From assembly GCA_022578605.1 (NCBI GenBank), contig MU394076.1, forward strand, positions 186,001-250,000: a stretch of DNA of 64,000 nucleotides, read 5' to 3'. This stretch comes from Camillea tinctor. Its lineage: Eukaryota > Ascomycota > Sordariomycetes > Xylariales > Xylariaceae. Below the pieces are notes generated by a model, which saw nothing but the letters and a program-made list of their open reading frames with translations, was not told the origin of the DNA and ran no database searches. Shown one piece after another: positions 35,399-47,035 of the stretch. Every line of letters begins with the position of its first letter. Positions within the stretch are counted from its first letter, which is position 1. The position numbers and the translations under genes were made by a program.

Positions 35399-36881
35399 AT
35401 GCAATTCCAGGACACTACCGAAGATGGCTTCTTCCGGAGATCCTTTCAGTATGAGTTCGTCACTGAGATGGATCCCGGTGTATGGAAGATATACCGCAAG
35501 AAGGATCGAATGGATTTCCTTGCCCTCGATATGACTGACCAGCTTTTTGTGCCCACCGACAGGCCCGGAGTGGTTGAGGGGACTCCATTGAACACGATGT
35601 TATCACCCCATGGCCACAATCTTATTGAGTCAGTCCTGGGCATTCTGAACCATGAGAACCTGGTATCGCTGGTAGATGTGTTCGCAACTCAAGTCTCTAA
35701 GTCGGGAAAGTTCGGACGGATGCGCTGGTATACCGTGTGGAACTACTGCGATGCGGGCAATCTCGGGAACCTCCTTGTGCCGGAAGGCAAGGTGCCCTCT
35801 CGCCCCGGCAAGAAAGACAGATATCCTGGTGACAAGGAACCGACCTTTGTTATTACAGATCTCCTCCCAGATGTAAGTTGGTACGAGGGTTTCGGCACGG
35901 AAATCGTGCCTGACGTGCAGCAAGCGATAAAGGCGGCGCCTAAAGATGCTTTTCCAGGGCGAAAGTTCCTGCCCGAATCGTTCTGCTGGTATGTTCTTTG
36001 CTCGCTGCTGAAAGCATTGGCATGGCTCCACGATGGTGCTACGAAGATAATTCGGGATTCGGACACGGGCGAGATACAGATGGACTACGCGGATGACGAT
36101 TGGCAGCCTATGCTCCATCGAAACATCAACCCTGAGAACGTATTCCTAGGTCACCCAAGGCGTGGAGAGTGGTACGGAGCATGCAAGCTGGGCAATTATC
36201 GCGACTTGGTTGTCACCGGTTATCTTGCTGGTGAAGATGGATACCCTCTGGTAGCCCCGCCCCTCTTTGCCAAACCCATTGCACCACCCATAGGCAAAAA
36301 GTTCACGCCGCTTACAGAATTGATTCTGCAAGACACCAAGATGGGCAGTACCTATCCGTACATGGTAAGATCGTGCCCACGCCCACGTGGTATATTGAAC
36401 CTCGCAAGCTAACGTGACTTCGCAGCCTGATCAACCGTACACGATGGTCAGCGAGTACCGGGCTGTAGGAGAAATCATACAGGCCATGATGGTACCGCCA
36501 GGATCTGTCGGGCACATCGAAAGTATACGGAAGTTCTGGGTGGTGGACAACCTGAGAGATTTAGATTACAGTTTCATACTGAAGAACTTTGTGGTGAGGC
36601 TGATGCAAGTCGACCCTTGGAAGGATCCCAAGGGAGACGGAGGCCTCGACACGGCGTACACAACAAGCAGGCTGTGCCTCGAGGCGTGGAATAACTACAA
36701 CGTTTGGAAAAGGGGCAACCCCGAGGGCCAGAATTGGTGTACGACTGAAGTCGCAACGGAAAAGCAGAGGGAGATGGATGCGCTGGTGCAATCTGCCATG
36801 GTGGGCTCGACGGTGCAAATGCAGCGTGTGATGAAGGAGATGGATCCGAGTAAGCTTACTCCACCATCGAAGACGATCTAG
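35399..36881 (+). CDS. Predicted pseudokinase (kinase-like fold lacking catalytic residues)
   Basis: Exons 35399-36364 and 36426-36881 (61-nt intron, GTAAGA...TCGCAG) give 473 aa. The C-lobe layout is kinase-like. A hinge-like region (RMRWYTVWNYCDAGNLGNLL) is followed by an alpha-E-like helix (FCWYVLCSLLKALAWLHDG). Then comes MLHRNINPENVFLG at about 238-251, the catalytic-loop equivalent, in which the HRD aspartate is Asn while the structural PEN is kept. The Mg-binding DFG is replaced by LGN (KLGNYRDLV, ~263-271), and the VAIK region reads FLALDMT with no evident Lys. A long insert with YPGDKEPTFVITDLLPDVSW sits mid-domain. This looks like a divergent fungal pseudokinase, probably a scaffold or allosteric protein. 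A remote active kinase with displaced residues cannot be ruled out. The family name is unknown to me. Confidence 0.78.
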
Positions 36882-37557
36882 TGTAGGATGTTTGGGATGG
36901 GGATGAGGTGTGATTAATCTATAATTGCAAGACTGTGGTAGGAATGGGAAAATGGCTTCTTGTCTTGTCTCTCTCTGTCTCTGTGTGTTAGTACGTGTCG
37001 TAGGTTATGTAGGTTATGTACCTGGGTAGGTACCTAGTTTGTGTTTATTTTTTATTTTATTTTTTAAAAGTTACCAAAGATGACCTTAACCTAGGGGGAT
37101 TGATAGGAGGAGGTTCTGTGTTAGGTGACATCAGATGGTTAGGTAAGAATTTCGTAGCTACAGTGCACAAGAACAACGCTCGGGCCAATCACTGGAGGAT
37201 ATCTATAGGTAAAGGCTGAACCTAATCAGATCCACAAGGTTCCACTATCGACTTACTCCGACGTCACCAGCATAAACCTCCGAAGAACCAAAGAGCTCGT
37301 GTATTTTCTTACTGCTTGAAGTTTTACCACTGTCTCTATTTTCTATTGTATAGAAATCGAGCCATTCTACATGTAATAAGTAATTTCTCACGGCAGTATA
37401 TTCCCCCGACGACTGACGCGCTATCATCTGACTTGCCCACTCTCTCTGGTCAAGTTGTCCAGACAGGATATTTCTCTCTTTAGTCTGGCACCGACCTGAA
37501 TCAACATTGTCCTTGTCGCTGTCCTCATCACCGACGACAATTACTCCATAACCCCCG
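36882..37557. other. Intergenic region
   Basis: 3' UTR of the pseudokinase gene and promoter of the roadblock gene. TAGGTTATGTAGGTTATGTA and CTGGGTAGGTACCTAG words lie at about 37001-37034. The 160-codon minus-strand frame at 37245-37727 overlaps the next gene and is probably chance. Confidence 0.4.
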
Positions 37558-38253
37558 ATGTCACTCGCAGCGCCCACACCACCCCTCCTCCTCACGAAGC
37601 GCCTCACCGCCTTCCTCCGTTCGAACCTGACGCCGCAGATCCACACGGCCCTCCTTACCACCCTATCCGGCAAGCTCCTCGCCCACGCGTCGCCGCACTC
37701 CGTCAGTACTCTCCGCACCCAGTGCACCGTCGCCGCCTCTCTCTGGGCCCTCTACGCCGCGCCCTCCACTAGCGCCGCCGTCGCCGATGCCCTACCACCC
37801 TCCTCCGCGCGCGGTAGTAGTGCCGGGTTCACGTCGAGCGCCATAACCATCCAGCTGACCGGCGCCGTGGTAGTCATACGGCGGTTGCGATGCGGTCTGC
37901 TCTTCGTGTGTATCGGACCTACAGCCGATGGGAGCGGGGGTAGGGAAGGGGGAGGAGTAGGAGGAGGAGACATGACCCCGGGCTTGACGACCCGACCGCT
38001 GCAGGCTCCCGAACCGGCGGCCGACGCGCAGCAGTCCGCACCTACGCCGCCACTAGGCTCTCCTTCAGAGGCCGAAAGCGTCGCGAGCCTAGGCGCCGCC
38101 ACGACCGCGAGCGTAGCCACGACGAGCAGCGCGACCGCGTTAGCCGTGGTGGCCATGCGGCGGCAGGCCGAAGAACTTGCCCGCTGGTTAAATGATAAGC
38201 TTGGCTCGCTTAGTGTGCCGGAGGAAGGCCTTGGAGGGATGGAGGTGCGGTAG
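37558..38253 (+). CDS. LAMTOR2-like roadblock/LC7 protein, candidate EGO/Ragulator subunit
   Basis: Single exon, 231 aa. The N-terminal ~125 residues have the roadblock pattern: IHTALLTTLSGKLLAHASPH, then RTQCTVAASLWALYAAPS, then AITIQLTGAVVVIRRLRCGL and LLFVCIGPT. This follows the order of animal LAMTOR2, namely a strand pair with GxLLA, the A-x-x-A-x-x-W helix, and the RVANLLLCM-like strand. A long low-complexity insert rich in G, T, A, P and S follows. A C-terminal helix (MRRQAEELARWLNDKL) could correspond to the final roadblock helix. Such proteins scaffold Rag GTPases on the vacuole membrane for TORC1 signalling. The assignment rests on pattern only; another roadblock-family role is possible. 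The start is the only Met before the fold. Confidence 0.62.
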   Translation: MSLAAPTPPLLLTKRLTAFLRSNLTPQIHTALLTTLSGKLLAHASPHSVSTLRTQCTVAASLWALYAAPSTSAAVADALPPSSARGSSAGFTSSAITIQLTGAVVVIRRLRCGLLFVCIGPTADGSGGREGGGVGGGDMTPGLTTRPLQAPEPAADAQQSAPTPPLGSPSEAESVASLGAATTASVATTSSATALAVVAMRRQAEELARWLNDKLGSLSVPEEGLGGMEVR

Positions 38254-41200
38254 CCTAAGACTCGCTGTCGAATGCGAATATGGAAAAAAAAAAAATTTAT
38301 TTCGAGGAGAGAGACAGAGGAGGGTAATTCGTCCTACGATGCCGACATCAGCGATGGTGTCGAGCTTTAGGTATGGGAAGAAGCACAGTACAGCGGTAGA
38401 GGCGTCGCTTTCGCTTCTAAGATCTTTTCCCTTCTTATTCTGAAGCCACCGGTGCGACTTCGTAAGGAGACCAAATAAAAAGTTACTACCTTGGGTTTGA
38501 TACCCGAGGGGAAATGGGTAGGCTATGTCACTTCGGATTCTTGTCCCAGCTTCCTACGTTACTACCAAAGTCCTACATATTGCCGTCTCATCTACAGATA
38601 TATCTGCTTTATTCAGCACAAACGTCCGAGGGTGGAGTACAACAGACCTTCCATTATGCCTCTATCGACAAAAGTATCTCTATAATATTAGAGAGCTGGA
38701 AATTCGAGGTCCAGGATGTCGGTTTTTATCTAGAGAGCCCATACTCACCTCCTTGTAGTATAGGATTTCGGGGGTCAAATGAGGAACTAAAGACGACAAT
38801 CCTACGAACGGTTTGGGTGCGTGCGATAAGCCAGGCTATTAAACTTAATATACGATGGCCGCTAGTGCTATGAAGTTCTCAAGTCTTCAATGGTGGCCTA
38901 GTCTTGGGCGTTTACGAGCTGTTCGGGAAGGTCTCAGTATAAATAACGCATTAGATTCTGGCAGCTGGGCCAGTAACCTGAAGTCCAATAACCGGATCTA
39001 CTAGAGAAAACCCAGTTCAAGCCATACCAAAAGCGAGGTCGGCAATCGAAAAGCGTCTCGTCTGACCCTGTATACCCTCTCCAAAGGTCCTATTTTTGTA
39101 TTAGTAGTTGGCGTATACCTTATCTAATCTATATCGAGGGCGGTATCTCCAACCAGAAGTTATATCTCTTACCACGCGATATACTCATGCTTATTTTATA
39201 TAATGTTTATTTTTATTTTAAAAAAATTTTGCTTGTATAGTTAGGTGTTTGTGACCTGGAATGCCTTACCGTCTTATCTCTCAACTTAAACAAGTAGACA
39301 AACGAATGCGACTGACACCTGAGAAAGTCATAAGGCGTGAGTGGACAGCCAGCCGTCGTAGTCTGAACTAGGTGAAAAAGAATCGAGGGAGGCCGCTATT
39401 AGGAACAGTAGTAGGACATGCTCCGTACATTTACCATCAACGGCGTTTATTATGATTCGATTCATATTATATCATCTCCACGGCTCCCGCATACGCATAT
39501 AGTCAGAGTAATTGTTCGAGAGCGAGTAGAATCTAATTTTGCAGGCAGAATAGGTAGATAGTTCCCCTCTAGCCTTCTAACCGTAGAAATCACTCCAACG
39601 CACACACACAAAAAGGGTGGCCATATGCTCGTTATCGAACTCACATCATATTTCTACACAATGGGTACCTTCAGGATCGTCGTGTCGTTCTGAATGACTC
39701 CTCACCTAGAATATTCTCACGCATAGCTCGGCTTTGAGGCCACGCACTTCCCCCTCCCCCCTTTCTCTCCTCCTCGTTCGCCTTCCAAGTGAGCCTTTGT
39801 CCGTATGAGATCGGCACGATGTTGTTTATTCTAGACTAGCAATATAATCCATTGCATGCAACAGATCATCCAAAGTAGATATTACCAACCCACCTATCCC
39901 CTTCTTAAGCTCTCCACACATACACGCACATACACCGAGCTCGATGATCTTGCTCTTTGAGACCTAAAACTACAGCCATACCAGGCTCTCAACCTGATCA
40001 CGGCCCCTGGTAGTAAGCTAAGATGGCGAGGACCCTGTAGGGCACGCAGCGATCGAGGCTAACTAGCGTGACTTTGGGATCTCACGCCGAAACAAGGGGG
40101 GGATGTATGGGAACAAAACAGGGGGGCGGGATAACACAAATAAAGAGCATGTAGCAGGGCAGGGCCAACTTGCGGGGTAGGCCGTATAGGTATCTGATCG
40201 ACCAGGTAGGTATACTGGATAGGTTAGACAGGGGCTTTCCAGATATTGGGAGGGAGAGAGAATGTCTGTGTGTAGGCTGCATACACCAACAAGGCTAGCT
40301 GCCAAATATCATATTTTACCTACCTGTGCGCTCATCATCTACCTGCCCACGCATTTACTCGCTTAATCTATCCTTCCTAACTACAAAATATTACCGTGGC
40401 GATACTTAATAGGCGAGCTTGTAGTCATCCTGCACGCCATCGCCATCACCATACTAGGCACCTCATCCGTCTACTGCACAGTACACACGCATGATGATGA
40501 CGTGACGAGGATAAATCGGACAGCCACCGGGGTAGGTAGCTAAGAAGGAGAGAGAGACAACACATGATATTACTGTAACACTGCCTACTGAGGATTTGTT
40601 CAATAGATTGCGTGTTCACTCCCATAGGCTGGTACCAACAACCCTACCAGCCTGATGACGGGGTGTGACCAGAGATCCAGGATTCCGTATACGTATTGTC
40701 CGATAGTTTCCATTCCCCCGGGCAAACTGGGCGCTCTGGTGTTGTGTATCTGAGATGGCTGTAGTAATATTGCCTGGGAAGAGAGAAATTACAGGTGTGG
40801 TTTAACAGGCAGTAATATCTATTTTGGGATAACCACTGGACAACCATACGAGAAAAGAGAAAAAAAGAAAACATGTTAATAACTATCATTTGCAGAAACT
40901 GACAACTACGGTAATTGAAGATCCCTCGCGCGTCAACTAAACACGAAATTATACAAATTTCATTATCTAGTAGAAGTATAGACGTCTAAACATTGTTCGT
41001 TGTTCGATATGGGATATCGGCGATATCGAAACATAGTCTCAAGCTTCAACGAGATTCTCCACCAGACAATAATCCTACTTTCTTTTCACATAATTTTCTG
41101 TTAATATTCACTTAACAAAAAGTCTTTAACCATGGAAAATCATGTAAACGAATCCAGTTCCTTCACACATCAAAATGTGCGTAACAATAATTTCTCATAG

Positions 41201-41554
41201 TGATTTTCGTCAGAGTAATAAACCAGTCCCCATACGTCCCGTTAACTCCTAAATATTCCCACCATGATGCCAACCGTTTACATAAATCTTTTTTCTCTTT
41301 CCCAAGGTATCTCAATGAATGCAATGCTCAAACAAAACGTAGACAAATAATGGGGGGGTATCAATGCAATGCCTAAAAGCAGGCAGATTCCCAGAAGATT
41401 TGACGCCGGCCAGAATGCAGATGCCTATTAGCATATGTCTACGATAGATCGTCTCAAAATAGGCGGTGGTAATTATGTTGTGTGTGATGGCTAATTCCAT
41501 CGGTCTCGTCGATATGATGTTTTTGTTTGATTCCTCCCTGTTCTTTGTTCCCCT
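38254..41554. other. 3.3 kb gene-poor region with decayed coding traces
   Basis: No intact gene. A frame from the ATG at 39261 reads 36 codons, then TAG, then 27 more codons to TGA. The peptide pieces (LTPEKVIRREWTASRRSLN, then VKKNRGRPLLGTVVGHAP) are protein-like. Frames around 38514-38873 are similarly short. AT-rich blocks lie at 39190-39240. This could be a mobile-element or gene remnant, but I cannot name a family. Sequence near 41300-41550 is the 3' flank of VIVID. Confidence 0.45.
39261..39452 (+). pseudogene. Possible coding relic interrupted by TAG
   Basis: From the ATG at 39261 the frame gives 36 residues, then TAG (39369-39371), then 27 residues before TGA. Both halves are basic and protein-like, and a single C-to-T change from CAG would explain the TAG. 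No family was recognised. It is too short to exclude chance. Confidence 0.3.
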
Positions 41555-42328
41555 TTACCACGTCTTCTCGGCCATAAATCCGACCGAGTATCTCGGCGTC
41601 GCGCTGTCCCAGTATATGGGAATCATTGTCAGAAGATTGACGAATGGTTGACCATTTCTTTTGAAATTGGTCACCTCGACTGATATCTCGCTGTTGGTCT
41701 CGACAGCTCGTTGCATCGTCGATATGAGTTGCCTGTCGACATATTTCCGCATCGATGCCTTGCCGACTCTGCCTCCTGGTGCTTGCATGAAACGGCAGTT
41801 GCGGCCGAGAATCTCAGCCTGGGAGTATCCTGTCAACTCCGTACATGGCCCGTTTGCGTACACTACCGGACAGTCCGGTTGTTGCAAGTCACACATCAGG
41901 ATAGCACAAGATGCATCGATAGGGCCAAGATCTATGACGGGGTTTGGCCTTGTCATGACGCGAATCTTTGACGAGAGTTTAGTGTTTGTCTAAAGCCATA
42001 ACACGGCAAAAAATACGCCAAATAGGGAAAACTCACGAGAATTTTCATCATATCAAAGCCACTCGGAGCATATATTCCAGGGTAGATAATTGGGTCGTGT
42101 ATGTTGTCTTTCGGATCAAGTGCTAAAGATGTGGTTACAGGTACCGGTGATACCGTAGTGTCTTGGTCATCGTGGAAGTTATACTTTTCTATGGTCAGCT
42201 GGTCCTGTTATCGTTGTAGCAACACGGGATACGGCAGAAGAGGTATACCATGAAGAAAATACTAGATAGGTATGAATAGAGTAACTTACCTCCAGGGCAG
42301 CTGCCTCCCAGGGGTTCATGATCGGCAT
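41555..42328 (-). CDS. vvd: VIVID-type LOV-domain blue-light photoreceptor
   Basis: Exons 42290-42328, 42037-42204 and 41555-41989 join in frame to give 213 aa; introns are 85 and 47 nt. MNPWEAAALE near the start and the YAPSGFDMMKIL cap helix match Neurospora VVD. The LOV core follows, with the flavin-adduct cysteine in GRNCRF (Cys134, VVD Cys108) and the extra loop that accommodates FAD (APGGRVGKASMRKYVD). The spacing to VVD landmarks is exact: hinge Cys97 (Cys71), Met161 (135), Asn177 (151), Asn187 (161) and Met191 (165). The signalling Gln182 is replaced by Met208, and Ile85 by Val111. VVD damps the White Collar complex for photoadaptation, and its transcription is strongly light-induced. 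The start is taken at the ATG closest to the VVD start; an in-frame ATG at 42385 is possible. Confidence 0.93.
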
Positions 42329-45300
42329 GGTTGATAGAGTTATACGTGAGCAATAGCTGGAGCGGGAAATCGGGTGGTGTAACAAGCAGGTGTATATCCG
42401 CGGCGACTAGATATACAAGGCAATATCACGGCGTGGTACAGATCTCTTGAGGAGATAAAGATATATGCCAAGAGAGATGAGACGTAGGTATGTGGTAAGC
42501 AGCAGGACTACCGTTGAGATGCCGGGTACTTAAAGTGTAAGTGGTGGCTTGAAATATGTAAAGGTTATCAAATGATCATTGGGATCCAAGTATTAATGTA
42601 CCAGATGTTACTTGGAGCAGTAAGATCTGGGAAGACGTTTTACATGTAGTTTATGAGATGCCGTGTTGGGGGGCGGGATGACATGTTTCTTCTATTCGGG
42701 CCCTGCGTCCGTATGTTCGCCTGGGATGGGATCGTGATTTGAGGTCTTTGGTCTTTGGTTGACATGTCTAAGGTGGTACCCGGTATATTGGAAGGAGATA
42801 AATAAAGACTAACAGTTAGGATTCTAGACCATCGGTAGAAGGATGAAAGTTAGGATGGCCTATCGTTGGATGATCATGGCAAACCGATATCACAGCCATG
42901 ATCGAGGGCCAAGACCGCGCTACGCAGCCCCACGGCTACCCCTAGACAAGGACTAAACTGTACTTGTCAACAGAATATCCACATATTTCTACTCTTGGGG
43001 CTTTGTATCCTTTCATCGGAATTTTTAAGAGAAGCCCTATCCTAGATCGGGAGCGGGAATATCCATCACGGGCTCGGTATTATATGTATTATGCATGCGA
43101 GTATCATGAGTAGTTGTCACAACAGATAACCTACAACTGTACATACAGAGCACTTGCTCCGTAATCATACGATATAGCATCATAGGTGCCATAAGACCTA
43201 GAGGAGAGAGAGGTATGGAGTGGTCCATCCATGTCCAAAAAGGGATCATGATGTGCAAGCGATTCGCTTCAGGTTCTGCAGGCCTTGGGCATCGAACGGG
43301 AATGGGGAGGGGGATCGGGTGCCCACCTTTGCAGGTATACTTGTTATGTATGTAGTTATGGATTCCGTGTGGATGAATACTTAACCAAGAACAAGGATAT
43401 TATGAAAACGGACAGAAAGAGAATATAGAGAAAAAAATAGAAAATAAATTCGGTAAGACAGGAAAGGCAAGGATGACCGGATTGGTGAGGTTAAACTCGC
43501 CATATCAAGGTTTGTTGACCCGTATAACACAAAAAGGACCCTGATTGCAGTTGGTGATCCAAGGCAGGCGGCGATCGCTACAGAACCCGTTTTAGTCGAG
43601 ATCTGAGGGAATCGGCGGCTTTCATTGGTTCATATTAGAGCCCCGGTTTTTTTTTAGCGTGGTATGACGAGACTGGTAAGGGATCAACAATGTATAAGTC
43701 GTTAGAACCTGACACATGGACACCATTTTATTGCGGGTTATACACTATCTTCTAAGCTATGTGTAGCGTAGAATGTGGAATTCCATCACGTTGGTATCGT
43801 GTTGACATCTAGGACAGATTGAAAATCCAAGACAAGATGCAATGCCATCACGAACACTGCCAATCTCCTAACCTTAGCATAGGAACCTAGGCACATCTTG
43901 CACACTCAATTTTGAATTCGATAACCTACAGTAGATACTAGATACATGATTCTCCTCGCAGATAGATATACCATAGTACCAGATAACAGACAGCTATAGA
44001 TTGGGAATGTACATGTTTTTCAGTGCCAGAAGCTTCTCATCTCTATGACGACAGCAAATACCATCTGCTCGGGTCCATTGTCTCGGCCCTCAAATGCACC
44101 TCGAGAACCGCAATTTGAATCGCCGATTTCAATTTTCCCACTATGCAAATAAGCATGTCTCTTACCTCCCATCTTATGAGTCGGGCTTAGACCTGGTCTA
44201 GTGGTGTAGTAGATACCTAGTCATACCGGCTTTGTTGACCGCCCTAATTCCCCATCTACTAAAATCGAGCACATACCATAATGTCGAATTACCTAATCTA
44301 GGCTACTGAGGTTGTTTACTGACAAGAAAAGCTGGTAGGCAGTTTATCTAGCGTGATAAAATTCTCATGGCTGAAACTATTCCCCTGGTGTACGAGTAAG
44401 TTTATACGCTGTCGTAATAGCGCCCTTTGTATGCTGGTATCGAACAAACCCAGTATATATACTACTGATTCTCAGTCGTAGCTTCGTCACTTTGTCACTA
44501 ATTTGTTGTCGAGGCTTCTGAAAAAAAAAAAAAAGCTTGGATTATTCGCTAAACAGGAGAAAAGAAATGTGTGTCTTGGGTATGCTGTGTGCAGACGGCC
44601 CGAAGCTCCTACTAGCTAGATTTATATCTAGACTAAGCACGCAGACTAGTAGGTAAGCACCAGCCATCTCCTATAATATGTACACTAGTGATAGTTCCAT
44701 ATCAAACTGAAATATATATACACTCCCTCTTCTCACAAAAGAAGTTCTTACGTGTTGGGCTACTCATGCCTAGAGTGATTCCGTGTCACGGAGTCTCGTG
44801 CAGGAATCGGAAATGTTCGACGTTTTTGACTTCAGTAAGAGTTTATACATATTAAAATCTCACACATATTGTTTTGCAATAAAGCCAGTGTCCACTAGAA
44901 CTTGAATAGACCTCAGTTCAAACCAGCCTGCTCGGAGGAAGGCGGTTTCCGTGATGCTCTTTAGCTAGCAATCTATTGAATGGGAAACCTACTGATAGAC
45001 ATCGATGTAGGTTTCTTTGTCAGATGGTATTGCCAAAATAGAACTTTGGACGAGTACCAGTGGGTTTATCTATCTCTAAAGGGGATAAAAAGAAATCAAG
45101 TTCAATATAAATATTTCCACCAACGAACATTCTGAACGGGTTATTGTTTACAAGAAGATTTCATGAAGTTAATTAATCATGGCTGGCTTTTTTTTACCAT
45201 GTTAGTTATTTTTGACTTATCAACAGCCCTGGTATAATTTGCGTGAGTATTACGTACTCTTGCGTGGGAGTCTATAGTTACTTATACTTAAATCAAGCCC

Positions 45301-47035
45301 CTTTATCCACTAGGAGGTACACGTTGCTAAGTACCCTTTGATCGAACACAACACTTCGGAGAGAAAATTAATGACGGCGAAGGCAATTGAAGTCGGAGAT
45401 TGGCTGGAATATGGTTGTTTTTGGGGAATTGGGAGAGATTTTGATTCACAACATAAGATATGACGAGGACGGTGTTGGTGGCTAGATCGATTAAGCCGGC
45501 AACAGAAAGCTTGGAAATGCCTTTGCAACCCGGCTTTGATCATCATGATCGAAAGCACTTCTATACTATAAATATAGTTTTACGTTGTAGTCCCCATATA
45601 TCCCAGAAAGTGGACAGCAAGCAGTATACATCTATATGCATGGTAAACATTAAACACATCGCCCAAAAATACCTCCACATGTTACATATAAGGGGCTCGA
45701 AACCAGGTCCCAAGCAAAATGGAATTCGGCCGAAGCCTATGTATCCGATGCTCTAGCACTGCCCAACCCCTACCTGAGCACTCTCTAGGGTTTATCTGGG
45801 TAGCCGACAGACACGCTCTACACCCTGTTAGCCCATTGGCTTTATTAATTACATGTAGGGGACCTTTGTTCTTGTATAATATGTAAGCTTTTCCACGTCA
45901 ACATCTAAAAGCTTGACTTCTCGCCACCCTCTACAATCTACCGTGACTCTAATCTAACCCTAGGTTTAGATGGACCCTACATATATATGATGTCGTGATG
46001 TGTAACCTGTATGCGGAGAAAACGTAGTAGTCGTTGCACAAAGAACTCAGACTTAAGACACATGGTGATCCGGTTCTAATACATACAAATGGTCGCTTTG
46101 TCGACGATCCTTGTATTCTAAGATTCTTGCGCTTAGTTCTCAGATCTCAATCTTTAAACCTTTTCACAAGTGCCTTCAAGTCATATAGCGTATAGTAAAC
46201 TGCTTTGTAGCACTAAAACGGATATCAAGTGCTACTTATAGATCTTCTGCTTACTGATCTCACTATAAACTATCACCGCCATCTCGCCGTTTCATGATTT
46301 ATTTACTAGTATTATCATCAGTTACGCAAACGTAAAAATCACAGTGGGTATCGTGGAATGTATGCGTACAAAGCATATCGTAGCATTACTCATGAATCTA
46401 TCCTATCTTGTATGCTCCTACTGGTAGCACAACGGAGTGAATACTGCTCTACTGTATGTGTGATGAACATATAAACCCGATGTAGCCTATCCCCTTCCCC
46501 ATTACCGATGCAGGTTGTCCCTTGAATACCAAACCATAGGCGCCTAAACAATGAATGATGATGCATGATTCTCACCATCGGCCCAGCCGCCCGACTGTCT
46601 ATGCGAAGAGGAAAAAACATAACAGAAAATAAAAGAAAAGAAAAGAAAAACAAACTACCGAAGGCAGCTAGAAAGTGTGCATGCCTTCTGATGTACAAAC
46701 GGTGGTAGTACAGTACCAAAAACACAGAGACCAGATCTCTGAATTCTCCTCCAGATACTTTTTACACGTACATGATCTCAGTGTCCCCATAGCCATCGGT
46801 GGGCCATATTCACTCCCACCATCCATTTCCCCATGTTGATTAGAACCTAAGCCAGACAAGTGTAGCTAAGGAATCAAAACCGGAATGAGTTCGCAAGCCT
46901 CCCGGCTAGCTCCAAGATGGCGCTAGACATAGACCGAAGAATGATAACAATAGTTACGAAGGCGATGCGGAAGAGCGATCTGATCACCAGTAAGAGACCG
47001 ATGGAGAGTCTAGCCATAGAACGGGAATCGGACAG
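42329..47035. other. 4.7 kb gene desert upstream of VIVID
   Basis: AT-rich with no supported gene. The proximal part is the VIVID promoter and carries several GATC words, including GATCGA at 42900 and a GATCC/CGATC pair at 43556-43576. A hairpin (AAACCTAC ... GTAGGTTT) lies at about 44987-45016. Frames at 45310-45756 and 46390-46725 are short and not protein-like. The far end holds the 3' flank of the NOT4-linked frame. A long non-coding transcript is conceivable but not shown by sequence. Confidence 0.45.
43556..43576. promoter_or_regulatory. Candidate White Collar light-response element
   Basis: GATCC and CGATC are separated by 11 bases, about 1.2 kb upstream of the VIVID start. Paired GATNC/CGATN repeats are the reported White Collar complex binding pattern in Neurospora light-response elements. 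The match is exact but short, so chance is possible. Confidence 0.35.

Noticed and set aside
37245..37727. 160-codon minus-strand open frame
   Set aside because: Overlaps the start of the roadblock gene, with no motif or splice support.
44900..44945. tRNA B-box-like GTTCAAACC
   Set aside because: No A-box, acceptor stem or cloverleaf could be folded around it by eye.
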